Assembly: GCF_017814945.1 (NCBI RefSeq)
Contig: NZ_JAGIPX010000032.1
Span: 1-64,000, forward strand
Source: Paraburkholderia sp. LEh10
Lineage (GTDB): Bacteria > Pseudomonadota > Gammaproteobacteria > Burkholderiales > Burkholderiaceae
Length of the DNA: 64,000 nt
Reading direction: 5' to 3'
Both the position numbers and the translations under genes were made by a program. Positions 16,351 through 23,770 of the stretch are shown piece after piece. Within the stretch, counting starts at the first letter, position 1; each line of letters begins with the position of its first letter. Below the pieces are notes generated by a model. That model saw only the letters and a program-made list of their open reading frames with translations, was not told where the DNA came from and searched no databases.

Positions 16351-16427
16351 CGAAGCCGCATCGAAGTCGCCTCAAAGCCGCATCGAAGCCGCATCGAAGC
16401 CGCATCAAAGCCGCCTCGAAGCCGCAT
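16351..16427. repeat. 11-bp tandem repeat, seven copies
   Basis: Seven consecutive 11-bp units of CGAAGCCGCAT with single-base variants (CGAAGTCGCCT, CAAAGCCGCAT, CAAAGCCGCCT) run from 16351 to 16427. They sit between the FlhB-like gene and the aldehyde dehydrogenase remnant and appear non-coding. An 11-bp period is close to one helical turn. Confidence 0.85.
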
Positions 16428-16690
16428 CATCAGCCCGGGCAGCGCGCGCACGCGCCGGCGATATGGAGGCGCGCTCAGGCCGCACGCGTTCAGGCGCGTC
16501 TGCGTAAATACCGGCCTCATCTTCGAGAACGTCACGAAGCCTTCGTAGCCGTGATACGCGCTCATCCCGCTCGCGCCGACACCGCCGAACAGCAGGCTTT
16601 CGCACGCGAGGTGCATCAGCTCAGCGTTTCGTTGACGGGCATGCCGCCTTCGATCGTTTCGCGCGCGAAGCGGCCGATCGTCGCCTTGTC
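16428..16690 (-). pseudogene. Aldehyde dehydrogenase C-terminal remnant, frameshifted
   Basis: Two minus-strand frames join to give the tail of a coniferyl-type aldehyde dehydrogenase. The first (16690-16619) reads FARETIEGGMPVNETLS and then a stop. The second, from about 16619 down, reads LMHLACESLLFGGVGASGMS, then AYHGYEGFVTFSKMRPVF and APPYRRRVRALPGL. The break is the run ACGCTGAGCTGATGCAC, where about five extra bases sit between ACGCTG and ATGCAC. The catalytic Cys and nucleotide-binding parts are missing. The fragment abuts the 3' end of the aidB-like gene and ends at the 11-bp repeat, so it is a decaying relic. Confidence 0.85.
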
Positions 16691-16719
16691 GTTGTTGGGT
16701 GCTGGTTCGTTGTTCGATT

Positions 16720-18408
16720 TCAGCTCGCAAAGGCGCGATCGACGATCGCCGCATGATCGAACACCGACGGCAGCGTGCCGTACACGCGGCCGCTTTCGCC
16801 GCACCCTTCGCCGACGCGCGTCGCGATGAACGCATCGGCGACGACTGACGGCGCATGCTGGACGAGCAGCACGGCCTGCGCGATCAGCACGATCTGCTGC
16901 GCGATGCGGCGCGCCGATGCTTCGCGTGTCTCGGGCGCCGACGTCAGCGCGCTCATCAGACGCCCGAGCGCGGCATTCAGCGCGGGATGTGCCTGCGCCT
17001 CTTTGCGCCATGCGTCGAGCAGTGCATGCGCGGCGTCGGGTTCGCGCTCGATCGCGCGCAGCACGTCGAGACACATCACGTTGCCCGAGCCTTCCCAGAT
17101 CGAGTTCACGGGCGCTTCGCGATAGAAGCGCGCCATCGGGCCTTCTTCGACGTACCCGTTGCCGCCCCACACCTCCATGGCTTCGCCCGTGAATTCGAGC
17201 GTGCGCTTGCATACCCAGTACTTCGCGGCGGGCGTGACGAGCCGCCGCCACGCGCGTTCCTCGGGCGCGTTCGTCGTGTCTTCGAAGGCGCGCGCAAGCC
17301 GCATGAACAGCACGGTCGCCGCTTCGGATTCGAGCGACAGATCGGCGAGCACATTGCGCATCAACGGCTGATCGGCGAGATGCCTGCCGAATGCGCTGCG
17401 ATGGCGCGCGTGGTGGATCGCCTGCACGAGCGCGGCGCGCATCAATGCCGCGCTGCCGATCACGCAGTCGAGCCGTGTGTAGTTCGCCATTTCGATGATG
17501 GTTGGCACGCCGCGCCCTTCGTCGCCGATCATCACGCCGTAGGCATCGAAGAATTCGACTTCGCTGCTCGCGTTCGAGCGGTTGCCGAGCTTGTCCTTCA
17601 GGCGCTGGACGCGTACCGCATTCTTGCTGCCGTCGGGTGCGAAGCGCGGCACGAAGAAACACGACAGGCCTTCGCGATCGTCGGTGCGCGCGAGCACGAG
17701 ATGCGCGTCGCATTGCGGCGCGGAGAAAAACCACTTGTGGCCGACCAGCCGATAGGCGGCGCCGCGTCCGCCGCCTTCGCCGCCTTCGCCGCTCATCGCG
17801 AACGCCTGCGTGCGGTTGCTGCGCACGTCTGATCCGCCCTGCTTTTCGGTCATGCCCATGCCGATCATGATCGCCGTCTTCTGAGCGAGCGGCAGGTCGC
17901 GCGGATCGTGCACGCGCGAGTACAGCCTGTCGCGAAGCGTATCGAAGAGCGCCGGCTCCCGTTGCAACACGGGAATGCTGGCGAAGGTCATCGTCACCGG
18001 GCACAGCGAGCCGGATTCGAGTTGCGCATGCAGGAAGTAACCCGCGCAACGCGCGACCATCGCGCCCTGTCGCGGATCGGAGAACGGCAGCGCATGCAGT
18101 CCTTCGCGACGCAGCAGGCCTAGCAGCGTATGCCACGCGGGATGAAACTCGAGCGCGTCGATGCGTTCGCCGCGCGGACTGAATGTCGCGAGTTCGGGCG
18201 GGTGGCGGTTCGCGAGATCGGCGAGCGCGAGCACGTCGGGTGCGCTCAGCGCGGCGCCGTCCCGGATCAGCGCGTCGCGATGCCACGCCGCGCCTTCGCG
18301 CTCGACGGCGGCAGCGAGCGCAGCGTCGCTCGAAAACAGGTTGTAGTTCGCGAGCGGCGGGACCTGATTGGTCACCTGATGCGTGTTGCCGGGGCCGAAC
18401 CGTTCCAT
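16720..18408 (-). CDS. aidB: AidB-type acyl-CoA dehydrogenase
   Basis: A 562-residue flavoprotein that follows E. coli AidB closely: an N-terminal PLANYNLFSSDAALAAAVER, SGSLCPVTMTFASIPVLQ, the flavin region MGMTEKQGGSDVRSN, VGHKWFFSAPQ, RLKDKLGNRSNASSEVEF, and NSIWEGSGNVMCLDVLRAI. AidB belongs to the adaptive response to alkylating agents and binds FAD and DNA. It has weak isovaleryl-CoA dehydrogenase activity. GGAGACATCAG before the ATG supports the start. It is an isolated leftward gene with no ada or alkB beside it, and regulation cannot be read from the sequence. Confidence 0.9.
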   Translation of the reverse strand: MERFGPGNTHQVTNQVPPLANYNLFSSDAALAAAVEREGAAWHRDALIRDGAALSAPDVLALADLANRHPPELATFSPRGERIDALEFHPAWHTLLGLLRREGLHALPFSDPRQGAMVARCAGYFLHAQLESGSLCPVTMTFASIPVLQREPALFDTLRDRLYSRVHDPRDLPLAQKTAIMIGMGMTEKQGGSDVRSNRTQAFAMSGEGGEGGGRGAAYRLVGHKWFFSAPQCDAHLVLARTDDREGLSCFFVPRFAPDGSKNAVRVQRLKDKLGNRSNASSEVEFFDAYGVMIGDEGRGVPTIIEMANYTRLDCVIGSAALMRAALVQAIHHARHRSAFGRHLADQPLMRNVLADLSLESEAATVLFMRLARAFEDTTNAPEERAWRRLVTPAAKYWVCKRTLEFTGEAMEVWGGNGYVEEGPMARFYREAPVNSIWEGSGNVMCLDVLRAIEREPDAAHALLDAWRKEAQAHPALNAALGRLMSALTSAPETREASARRIAQQIVLIAQAVLLVQHAPSVVADAFIATRVGEGCGESGRVYGTLPSVFDHAAIVDRAFAS

Positions 18409-18910
18409 CTGATGTCTCCGTTTGACAGGCGCGCGCCGCTTGTTGTGCGGCGCTGTTCGATTGGGGCGCGCGGGCGATGTACGTGGACGGCGGCGGCGCG
18501 CGAAAGACCATGTTTGAACGACATCCGGGCGCGCGTGATCGCGCGGGCGGCAGCTTTCATCATAGGGGCGCGCCGTGCGTTCCGCTTAGAGCGATCGTTC
18601 TTATGGCGACATCACGCGAGCGGGGGCGCTCACAGCAATGCGCGGACAAGATGCGTGGACAAGTGTGCGCGAGACAAATGCCGCCAGCAACGCCGCGCGA
18701 CGCGAGCAGCGATCATTCTTCGCTGAGGGTTTTCATTACGCGCGGGTAGCCAATTTTGACAGTTGATAAGAATCCATATGAGAGAAATCCTACAAAGTTT
18801 AAAAATCGTTCATTGCTTCATTTCTGAGATTTTCCCGCTCCTATAATCGCCGCCCAACGAAGGGCGCATGGGCGCGTGTTCGAAATTCCGAAATTCAGGG
18901 AAACGAATCG
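18409..18910. other. Divergent aidB / DUF937-gene intergenic region
   Basis: A 502-bp gap between divergent genes. The right third (18745-18850) is clearly more AT-rich than its surroundings and holds the probable promoter of the rightward gene. TTGACA occurs at 18756-18761 without a good partner. The left part is GC-rich and shows no supportable gene; its short frames have no ribosome binding site or family features. Confidence 0.5.
18842..18847 (+). promoter_or_regulatory. Probable sigma-70 -10 box (TATAAT)
   Basis: A perfect TATAAT lies 63 bp upstream of the ATG at 18911 in an AT-rich tract. A weak -35 (CATTTC at 18819-18824) is 17 bp upstream. Transcription would start near 18855. Confidence 0.55.
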
Positions 18911-20263
18911 ATGAGTGTCAATGTGATTCAACTGTTCCGGTCTGCATTGCCGGACGCCGTGGTTCGGCAGCTGTCGAACTGCCTCGGATTGCCGCCGGAC
19001 GCGACGGCGAGAGTCATGGACGTGGCCACGCCGGCGCTCGTCGCCGGGCTGATGAACAAATGCACGACGCTCGACGGCGCGCGCGCGCTGTTCGCAACCA
19101 TCCTCGGGCAAGAAGTCCATGCCGATATCGGCGAGCAACTGCCGCGCATCTTCGCGAGCACCACGGGCGTCACGCAGTTGTCGTCGACGGGCCGGCAGTT
19201 GCTGGAGCATACGTTCGAGCGCCGCATCGACGGATTGAGCGACACCGTGTCGATGCAGACGGGCGTGCCCGCACACGCGACGCACGCGGTCACGGGCATT
19301 GCCTGCAGCATCCTGATGGGCGTGCTCAAGCGCCACCTCCTTGACCATCGGGGCAATATCGGCGTCTTGCCGACGATGCTTGGCCAGCAGTTGCCCATCA
19401 TCGCGCCTTACCTGAACGACGGACTCACCACGGTCCTCGGCCTGGGCGGCGTATCCGCTTTTGTCAACACGATCGGTGCGCAGGTGCGCGCAGTTTCCGC
19501 GCATTTCGAGCATCCCGCCGCTGCGCCCGCGCCCGTGCGCAGCCCGGCCGAGCCGGCCGTCTCCACCGCCGGGCCAGCCGCAGCGGCTGCACCCGCTGCG
19601 GTCGCTGCCGTTCCGCAGCCCGCGCGCGAAGTGCGCTATGCCGGCCCGAGCGCGAAGCACTGGTTCGGCATCGCGGCCTTGTCCGCGCTGGTCGGCGCGA
19701 TCGTCGCGATGCTGACCTGGGTGGCGTTGGCCTACTGCCCGTCGGCGACGGATTTCTTCGCCCACCATGCAGTTGCCGCGACGACCGCAACGGTTTCCAG
19801 TTCCGCCACTCCGGAAGCGGCGCGCGACAGCGCGGCCAGCGCCTCGGGCAAGGTCCAGACAGAGACGGCGGCCGATCCCGCGAAGGACTCGCAACTGGTC
19901 GTGACCGTCGACAAGCGCGGCAAGCCGACGGTCACCGCGACCGTGCAGTCCATCGCCGAAAGGTCCGCGCTGCTGAACGCGTTGACGAAGAAATTCGGCG
20001 CTGGGCGATTCAGCGCCGACATCACCGCCGACGACAACACGAAGGCCGCCGACTGGCTCGCGCATATCGACGCGCTAATGCCGCTGCTGGCAACGCCGGG
20101 CGCCGAGATGAAGATCGACGGCACGCGCGTCGAGTTGAGCGGCGCGGCCGCCGAGGCGAAGTCGGGCTGGCTCGACCGCGTGAAGTCGCTGCTCGGCGCA
20201 CCGTATCAGGTGAGCGCATTCGATGCCGCGCAAGCCGCGCAAACGCAGGCTCAGGCGCAATAA
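18911..20263 (+). CDS. DUF937-like membrane protein with C-terminal BON-like domain
   Basis: A 450-residue protein of three parts. Residues 1-200 form an all-helical region resembling DUF937 (YidB-like) repeats (LGLPPDATARVMDVATPALV). Then comes an Ala/Pro-rich linker, a membrane helix at about 255-278 (FGIAALSALVGAIVAMLTWV), and a C-terminal alpha/beta domain (about 330-430, KPTVTATVQSIAERSALLNA) with the look of a BON/OOP periplasmic module. A cytoplasmic sensor linked to a periplasmic binding domain is one reading. Function is unknown. The gene is monocistronic and ends at a strong terminator. Confidence 0.8.
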   Translation: MSVNVIQLFRSALPDAVVRQLSNCLGLPPDATARVMDVATPALVAGLMNKCTTLDGARALFATILGQEVHADIGEQLPRIFASTTGVTQLSSTGRQLLEHTFERRIDGLSDTVSMQTGVPAHATHAVTGIACSILMGVLKRHLLDHRGNIGVLPTMLGQQLPIIAPYLNDGLTTVLGLGGVSAFVNTIGAQVRAVSAHFEHPAAAPAPVRSPAEPAVSTAGPAAAAAPAAVAAVPQPAREVRYAGPSAKHWFGIAALSALVGAIVAMLTWVALAYCPSATDFFAHHAVAATTATVSSSATPEAARDSAASASGKVQTETAADPAKDSQLVVTVDKRGKPTVTATVQSIAERSALLNALTKKFGAGRFSADITADDNTKAADWLAHIDALMPLLATPGAEMKIDGTRVELSGAAAEAKSGWLDRVKSLLGAPYQVSAFDAAQAAQTQAQAQ

Positions 20264-20302
20264 GCGCCACGCGTTCGCAAGCAGTCAAGAGGGGAGCACG
20301 AG

Positions 20303-20332
20303 GCCGCCCGGAGCAATCCGGGCGGCGTTTTT
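20303..20332 (+). terminator. Rho-independent terminator
   Basis: GCCGCCCGG (20303-20311) pairs with CCGGGCGGC (20318-20326) across a six-base loop and is followed by GTTTTT. It lies 40 bp after the DUF937-like gene and touches the stop codon of the convergent LysR gene. Confidence 0.88.
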
Positions 20333-21293
20333 AATTCTGCGGCGGCTTCGGGTGATCCGGCGACGGCGATGGAACGGCGAAGGTCGGCGGATGCGTGAAG
20401 TTGTCCGTCGTCAGTCCCGGCAGCGTCTCGCGCGCGACGTCGAGCCACGCGCGCGCCGCGTGCGACAGATAGCCGTTGCGCCGCCAGCCGATCGCCATTT
20501 CCCATGGAATCTCCGGCGCGACGACGGGACGGCAGGTGAATTGTGCGTCGTCGAGCCGCCGGCAATACGGCGCGGGCAACAGCGCAATGCCGACGCCCGC
20601 CAGCACCAGCGCCGCCATGAAGTCCCAGTGCCCGCTGCGTCCGACGATGGTCGGCGCGAAACCCGCCGTGCGGCACGCGGCCAGCACCACGTCGTTCAGC
20701 GCGAGGCTTTCGCCGTAGAAAACGAACGGCTCGTTCGCCAGCTCGGCAAGCGGAACTTCCTGCAGCGCGTCCCAGCGCGAGCCGTGGCGTGCGACGAGCC
20801 ACAGCACTTGGCGGGTCATCGGCAGCACGTCGATCATGTCGGGATCGACTGGCTGCAAAACGCCGCCGAGTTCCAGTTCGCCAGCGATCAGCGCGGCCTC
20901 GATCGCCTTCGAGCCCTGCTCGAACAGCTTCAGCTCGATCTTCGGATAGCGCTGCCGGAACGCGGCGATCGCGGGCGTGAAGAGCGAGCCGCCCATCGGC
21001 GGAATGCCGATCGTCAGTTCGCCGCGCCCGAGCTTGTCGAGGTCGTTCAGTTCGGCCTGCAACTGCGCATACGACGTGAGCACTTCCTGGCCGCGTTGAT
21101 AGACGATGCGTCCGGCGTCCGTCAGCACCATCTGCCGGCCGTCGCGCAGAAGGAGCGGCGAGCCGATCTCATCCTCCAGCGACTTCACCATCTTGCTGAT
21201 GGTCGGCTGCGTGACGAACATCTGCTCGGCCGCGACGGTGAAGCTTTGCTGCCGGACGACCTCGATGAAATAACGTAGCGCGCGCAGTTCCAT
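20331..21293 (-). CDS. LysR-family regulator, CidR-like
   Basis: A 320-residue LysR protein. The N-terminal winged helix (MELRALRYFIEVVRQQSFTV, with AAEQMFVTQPTISKMVKSLE as the recognition part) is followed by a periplasmic-binding-like effector domain from about residue 90. It is divergent from the cidA/cidB-like pair, an arrangement typical of CidR regulators that activate holin-like genes in response to acetate or overflow metabolism. A dyad in the shared 113-bp intergenic region is a likely operator. The specific effector is not readable from the sequence. Confidence 0.88.
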   Translation of the reverse strand: MELRALRYFIEVVRQQSFTVAAEQMFVTQPTISKMVKSLEDEIGSPLLLRDGRQMVLTDAGRIVYQRGQEVLTSYAQLQAELNDLDKLGRGELTIGIPPMGGSLFTPAIAAFRQRYPKIELKLFEQGSKAIEAALIAGELELGGVLQPVDPDMIDVLPMTRQVLWLVARHGSRWDALQEVPLAELANEPFVFYGESLALNDVVLAACRTAGFAPTIVGRSGHWDFMAALVLAGVGIALLPAPYCRRLDDAQFTCRPVVAPEIPWEMAIGWRRNGYLSHAARAWLDVARETLPGLTTDNFTHPPTFAVPSPSPDHPKPPQN

Positions 21294-21330
21294 AGTCGTT
21301 GCCCTTGGATTCCATATCGGAATGAAGTGA

Positions 21331-21348
21331 ATAATCCTAAGTCATTAT
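21331..21348. promoter_or_regulatory. Probable LysR operator (ATAAT-N8-ATTAT dyad)
   Basis: ATAATCCTAAGTCATTAT is an inverted repeat with a T-N11-A core, the usual LysR-type binding pattern. It sits between the divergent LysR and cidA-like starts, just upstream of a TATACT -10-like box at 21369-21374 for the rightward genes. Confidence 0.6.
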
Positions 21349-21406
21349 ATTTATGCTGCACCGCAACCTATACTGAACTCTATCTGAAAGTCACCTAGGG
21401 TTTGCC

Positions 21407-21844
21407 ATGATCTCGCCGCTCATCGCTCGTCTTGCCGCTTCCGTCCGTCTCGATTCGACGTCGCCCGTCGCGAAGGTCAGCCGGATCGCGGTGCAGAGCG
21501 CTGCGCTCGCGGGCGTCTGGTTTGCCGCCGATTTCATCGTGCGCCGCTTCGGCTTGCCGATTCCGGGCGGCGTCGTCGGGCTCGTGATGCTGCTGGCGCT
21601 GCTGTTCTGCGGCGGTGTCGCGCCGCGCTGGGTGAAGGCGGGCGCCGACTGGCTGCTGTCGGACATGCTGCTGTTCTTCATTCCCGCCGCTGTGGCCGCT
21701 GTCCAGTACGGCGGCCTGTTCCGCGAAGACGGCTGGCGCCTCGCGCTGGTGGTGGTCGCGGGCACGCTGATGGTGATGGTGGCCGTCGCGTTTGCCGTCG
21801 AACAGGCCGCGCGCCTCGAACGGCGCCTCGCGTTACGCCGGTGA
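21407..21844 (+). CDS. cidA: CidA/LrgA family holin-like protein
   Basis: A 145-residue inner-membrane protein with four predicted helices. It carries the CidA/LrgA signature (RRFGLPIPGGVVGLVMLLAL) and the following segment WVKAGADWLLSDMLLFFIP. CidA/LrgA proteins form holin-like oligomers that affect murein hydrolase activity, cell lysis and pyruvate/acetate flux. It is followed after 77 bp by the partner gene, and a LysR regulator is divergent. Whether it is closer to CidA or LrgA cannot be decided by eye. Confidence 0.9.
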   Translation: MISPLIARLAASVRLDSTSPVAKVSRIAVQSAALAGVWFAADFIVRRFGLPIPGGVVGLVMLLALLFCGGVAPRWVKAGADWLLSDMLLFFIPAAVAAVQYGGLFREDGWRLALVVVAGTLMVMVAVAFAVEQAARLERRLALRR

Positions 21845-21921
21845 TGGTTCAGCGCGCGCCTGTCGAAGGCCGTGCTGCCTCCAGAAACTTCCGCTAATTC
21901 ACGCTTCGTAATTCACCTGTC

Positions 21922-22650
21922 ATGAGCGCCTTCGCCTTCTATACGTCGCTTTTCGCCGATGACGCATCCCGGTTGACCGCCGCCGGCTGCTTCGTGCTGA
22001 CGGTGGCGCTCTATTTCGCGTCGAAGGCGCTGTATGCGCGTTTCAGGTCGCCGTGGCTGACGCCGCTGCTCGCGGTGCCGGCGGTGCTCGCGGCGATCGT
22101 CGTGGTCGCGCGGATTCCGTATGCCGTCTACTTTCAGGACACGCGCTGGCTGATGTGGCTGCTCGGGCCGGCGACTGTCGCGTTCGCGGTGCCGATCTAT
22201 GAATACCGCACTTTGCTCAAACGCCACTGGATTTCGCTCACCGTCGGCGTGACGGTCGGCATTGTCGTCGCGGTGGGCGGCTCGCTCGCGCTATCGAGGC
22301 TGCTGCATCTTTCACCGGAACTGCAGCGTTGCCTGATGACCCGTTCGATCTCGACGCCGTTCGCGCTCGCCGTTTCCGACAAGCTTCACGCGCCGAAGGA
22401 TCTGACCGCGCTGTTCGTGATCGCGACGGGCGTCTGCGGGATGCTGTTCGGCGAAATCGTGCTGGCGCTCGTGCCGCTGCGCACGCGGCTCGCGCGCGGC
22501 GCGCTGTTCGGCGCGGCGGCGCACGGCGTCGGCACGGCGAAGGCGCGCGAGCTGGGCAGTGAGGAGGGCGTCGTCGCAAGCCTGACGATGATGATCGCGG
22601 GCGTCGTGATGGTGCTGCTGGCGCCTGTGTTCGGGATGCTGCCGCTGTGA
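21922..22650 (+). CDS. cidB: CidB/LrgB family membrane protein
   Basis: A 242-residue, highly hydrophobic protein with about seven to eight helices and the LrgB hallmark segments LLGPATVAFAVPIYEYRTLL and MTRSISTPFALAVSDKL. It also has GAAAHGVGTAKARELGSEEG near the C-terminus. LrgB/CidB is the obligate partner of LrgA/CidA, and plant homologues transport glycolate/glycerate. It is co-oriented with the preceding gene and presumably shares its transcript and LysR control. Confidence 0.92.
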   Translation: MSAFAFYTSLFADDASRLTAAGCFVLTVALYFASKALYARFRSPWLTPLLAVPAVLAAIVVVARIPYAVYFQDTRWLMWLLGPATVAFAVPIYEYRTLLKRHWISLTVGVTVGIVVAVGGSLALSRLLHLSPELQRCLMTRSISTPFALAVSDKLHAPKDLTALFVIATGVCGMLFGEIVLALVPLRTRLARGALFGAAAHGVGTAKARELGSEEGVVASLTMMIAGVVMVLLAPVFGMLPL

Positions 22651-22722
22651 CGTAGAGGCACGCAAACGCACGTAGCGGCTAGTCGCGTCTATTTTGGAGA
22701 TGGCCTGCGGCGGACTGGTTCT

Positions 22723-23574
22723 ATGATTATCGGCGCAGACACTCCACGACAGCCGGTTAAAGCGATGTTGCCGATCTCCATCATCATTCCCTGTTACAAC
22801 GCCGAACAAACTCTTGCCCGGACGCTCGACAGCTGCGTCGCACAGCCCGAAGCAGCACAGATCATCGTGGTCGACGACGGTTCACAGGACGGCTCGCCAG
22901 ACGTCGCGCTGCGTCATGCGCAGCAGTATCCGCAGATCGAACTGCTGCGCATGCCGCACAACGGCGGCGCGGCGCGCGCGCGGAACTGGGGCGCGATGCA
23001 TGCGCGCTATCCGTTGCTGGCCTTCATCGACGCCGACGACGAATATCTGCCCGGCGCGCTCGCCGGGCCCGTCGCGTACCTGCAAGAGCATCCGGGCCAG
23101 CCGTCCGTCCGGCTCGACGTCGAGTTCTGCGGATTTCCCGCCGATATCACCGGCCATCCGCAATACCCGGAGCATGCCGCGACCCTCAGCAACACGGTGC
23201 CGAGCAGTCTCGTGATTCGCCGTTCCGTTTATGCGGCGTTCGGCGGTTTTCCGTTCGACGACGTGTTCCGCCGTCACGGCGGCGAAGACGGCGCGTTTTC
23301 GCTCGCGCTGCTCAATATCTTCGACAATCCGCGCCTCGACGACCGCAAGCGCGTGCTCATGCACTATCACCCGAAGATCCACGCCGAGCGCTATTTCCGC
23401 ATTTCGATGGGCATGGCCGACGTGTCCGACGAACTCATCACCTCGACTCGCGACGCATCGTGGGCGTTCGTGCGCCGCGCGTATGCGGCGATCAGCGAGC
23501 TGCGCGGCTTCGAACTCGCGCCGCAACTGCGCGCGCAACTGGACGCGGATTCCGCGCGGAATCAGTCGGCATAG
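22723..23574 (+). CDS. Family 2 glycosyltransferase
   Basis: A 283-residue GT-A fold glycosyltransferase. It has the opening beta strand PISIIIPCYNAEQTLARTLD, the nucleotide-sugar site IIVVDDGSQDGS, the acceptor-side motif FIDADDEY (a DxD), and a later GGEDGAFSLALL that resembles the catalytic ED pair. It should transfer a sugar from a nucleotide donor to an unknown acceptor. There are no membrane spans. The start could instead be the internal ATG at 22765, since neither start has a good ribosome binding site. It stands alone between cidB and ahcY. Confidence 0.85.
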   Translation: MIIGADTPRQPVKAMLPISIIIPCYNAEQTLARTLDSCVAQPEAAQIIVVDDGSQDGSPDVALRHAQQYPQIELLRMPHNGGAARARNWGAMHARYPLLAFIDADDEYLPGALAGPVAYLQEHPGQPSVRLDVEFCGFPADITGHPQYPEHAATLSNTVPSSLVIRRSVYAAFGGFPFDDVFRRHGGEDGAFSLALLNIFDNPRLDDRKRVLMHYHPKIHAERYFRISMGMADVSDELITSTRDASWAFVRRAYAAISELRGFELAPQLRAQLDADSARNQSA

Positions 23575-23609
23575 CCGGAATCGTCACACCGCACGCCATC
23601 TCGTTTTGC

Positions 23610-23615
23610 TACAAT
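23610..23615 (+). promoter_or_regulatory. -10 box of the ahcY promoter
   Basis: TACAAT at 23610-23615 lies about 10 bases before the first paired base of the SAH riboswitch, which is where the transcript should begin. The -35 region is GC-rich and poorly conserved. Confidence 0.6.
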
Positions 23616-23625
23616 CGCCGTTCGT

Positions 23626-23735
23626 CTTCGAGGAGCGTTGCGACGGGCTCGGCCCGCCAGGCTCGAAGGCTTTCAATCGGAAGGATTGGATGCGCGCCGC
23701 GCTTACAAACCAACCGCATCGAACGGCGCTCACGT
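23626..23735 (+). ncRNA. SAH riboswitch (ahcY leader)
   Basis: The leader of ahcY folds as an S-adenosylhomocysteine riboswitch. CTTCGAG (23626-23632) pairs with CTCGAAG (23662-23668). An inner hairpin, CGGGC-TCG-GCCCG (23644-23656), is followed by the conserved CGCCAGGCTCG. A distal CGCTC (23727-23731) pairs back to GAGCG (23633-23637), giving the pseudoknot. Known elements of this class raise ahcY expression when SAH builds up. It ends about 35 bases before the ATG, next to AAAGGAGGG, consistent with control of ribosome access or early termination. Confidence 0.92.
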
Positions 23736-23770
23736 CAACATTTCTAGTCTTTTTTAGAAAGGAGGGCGTG

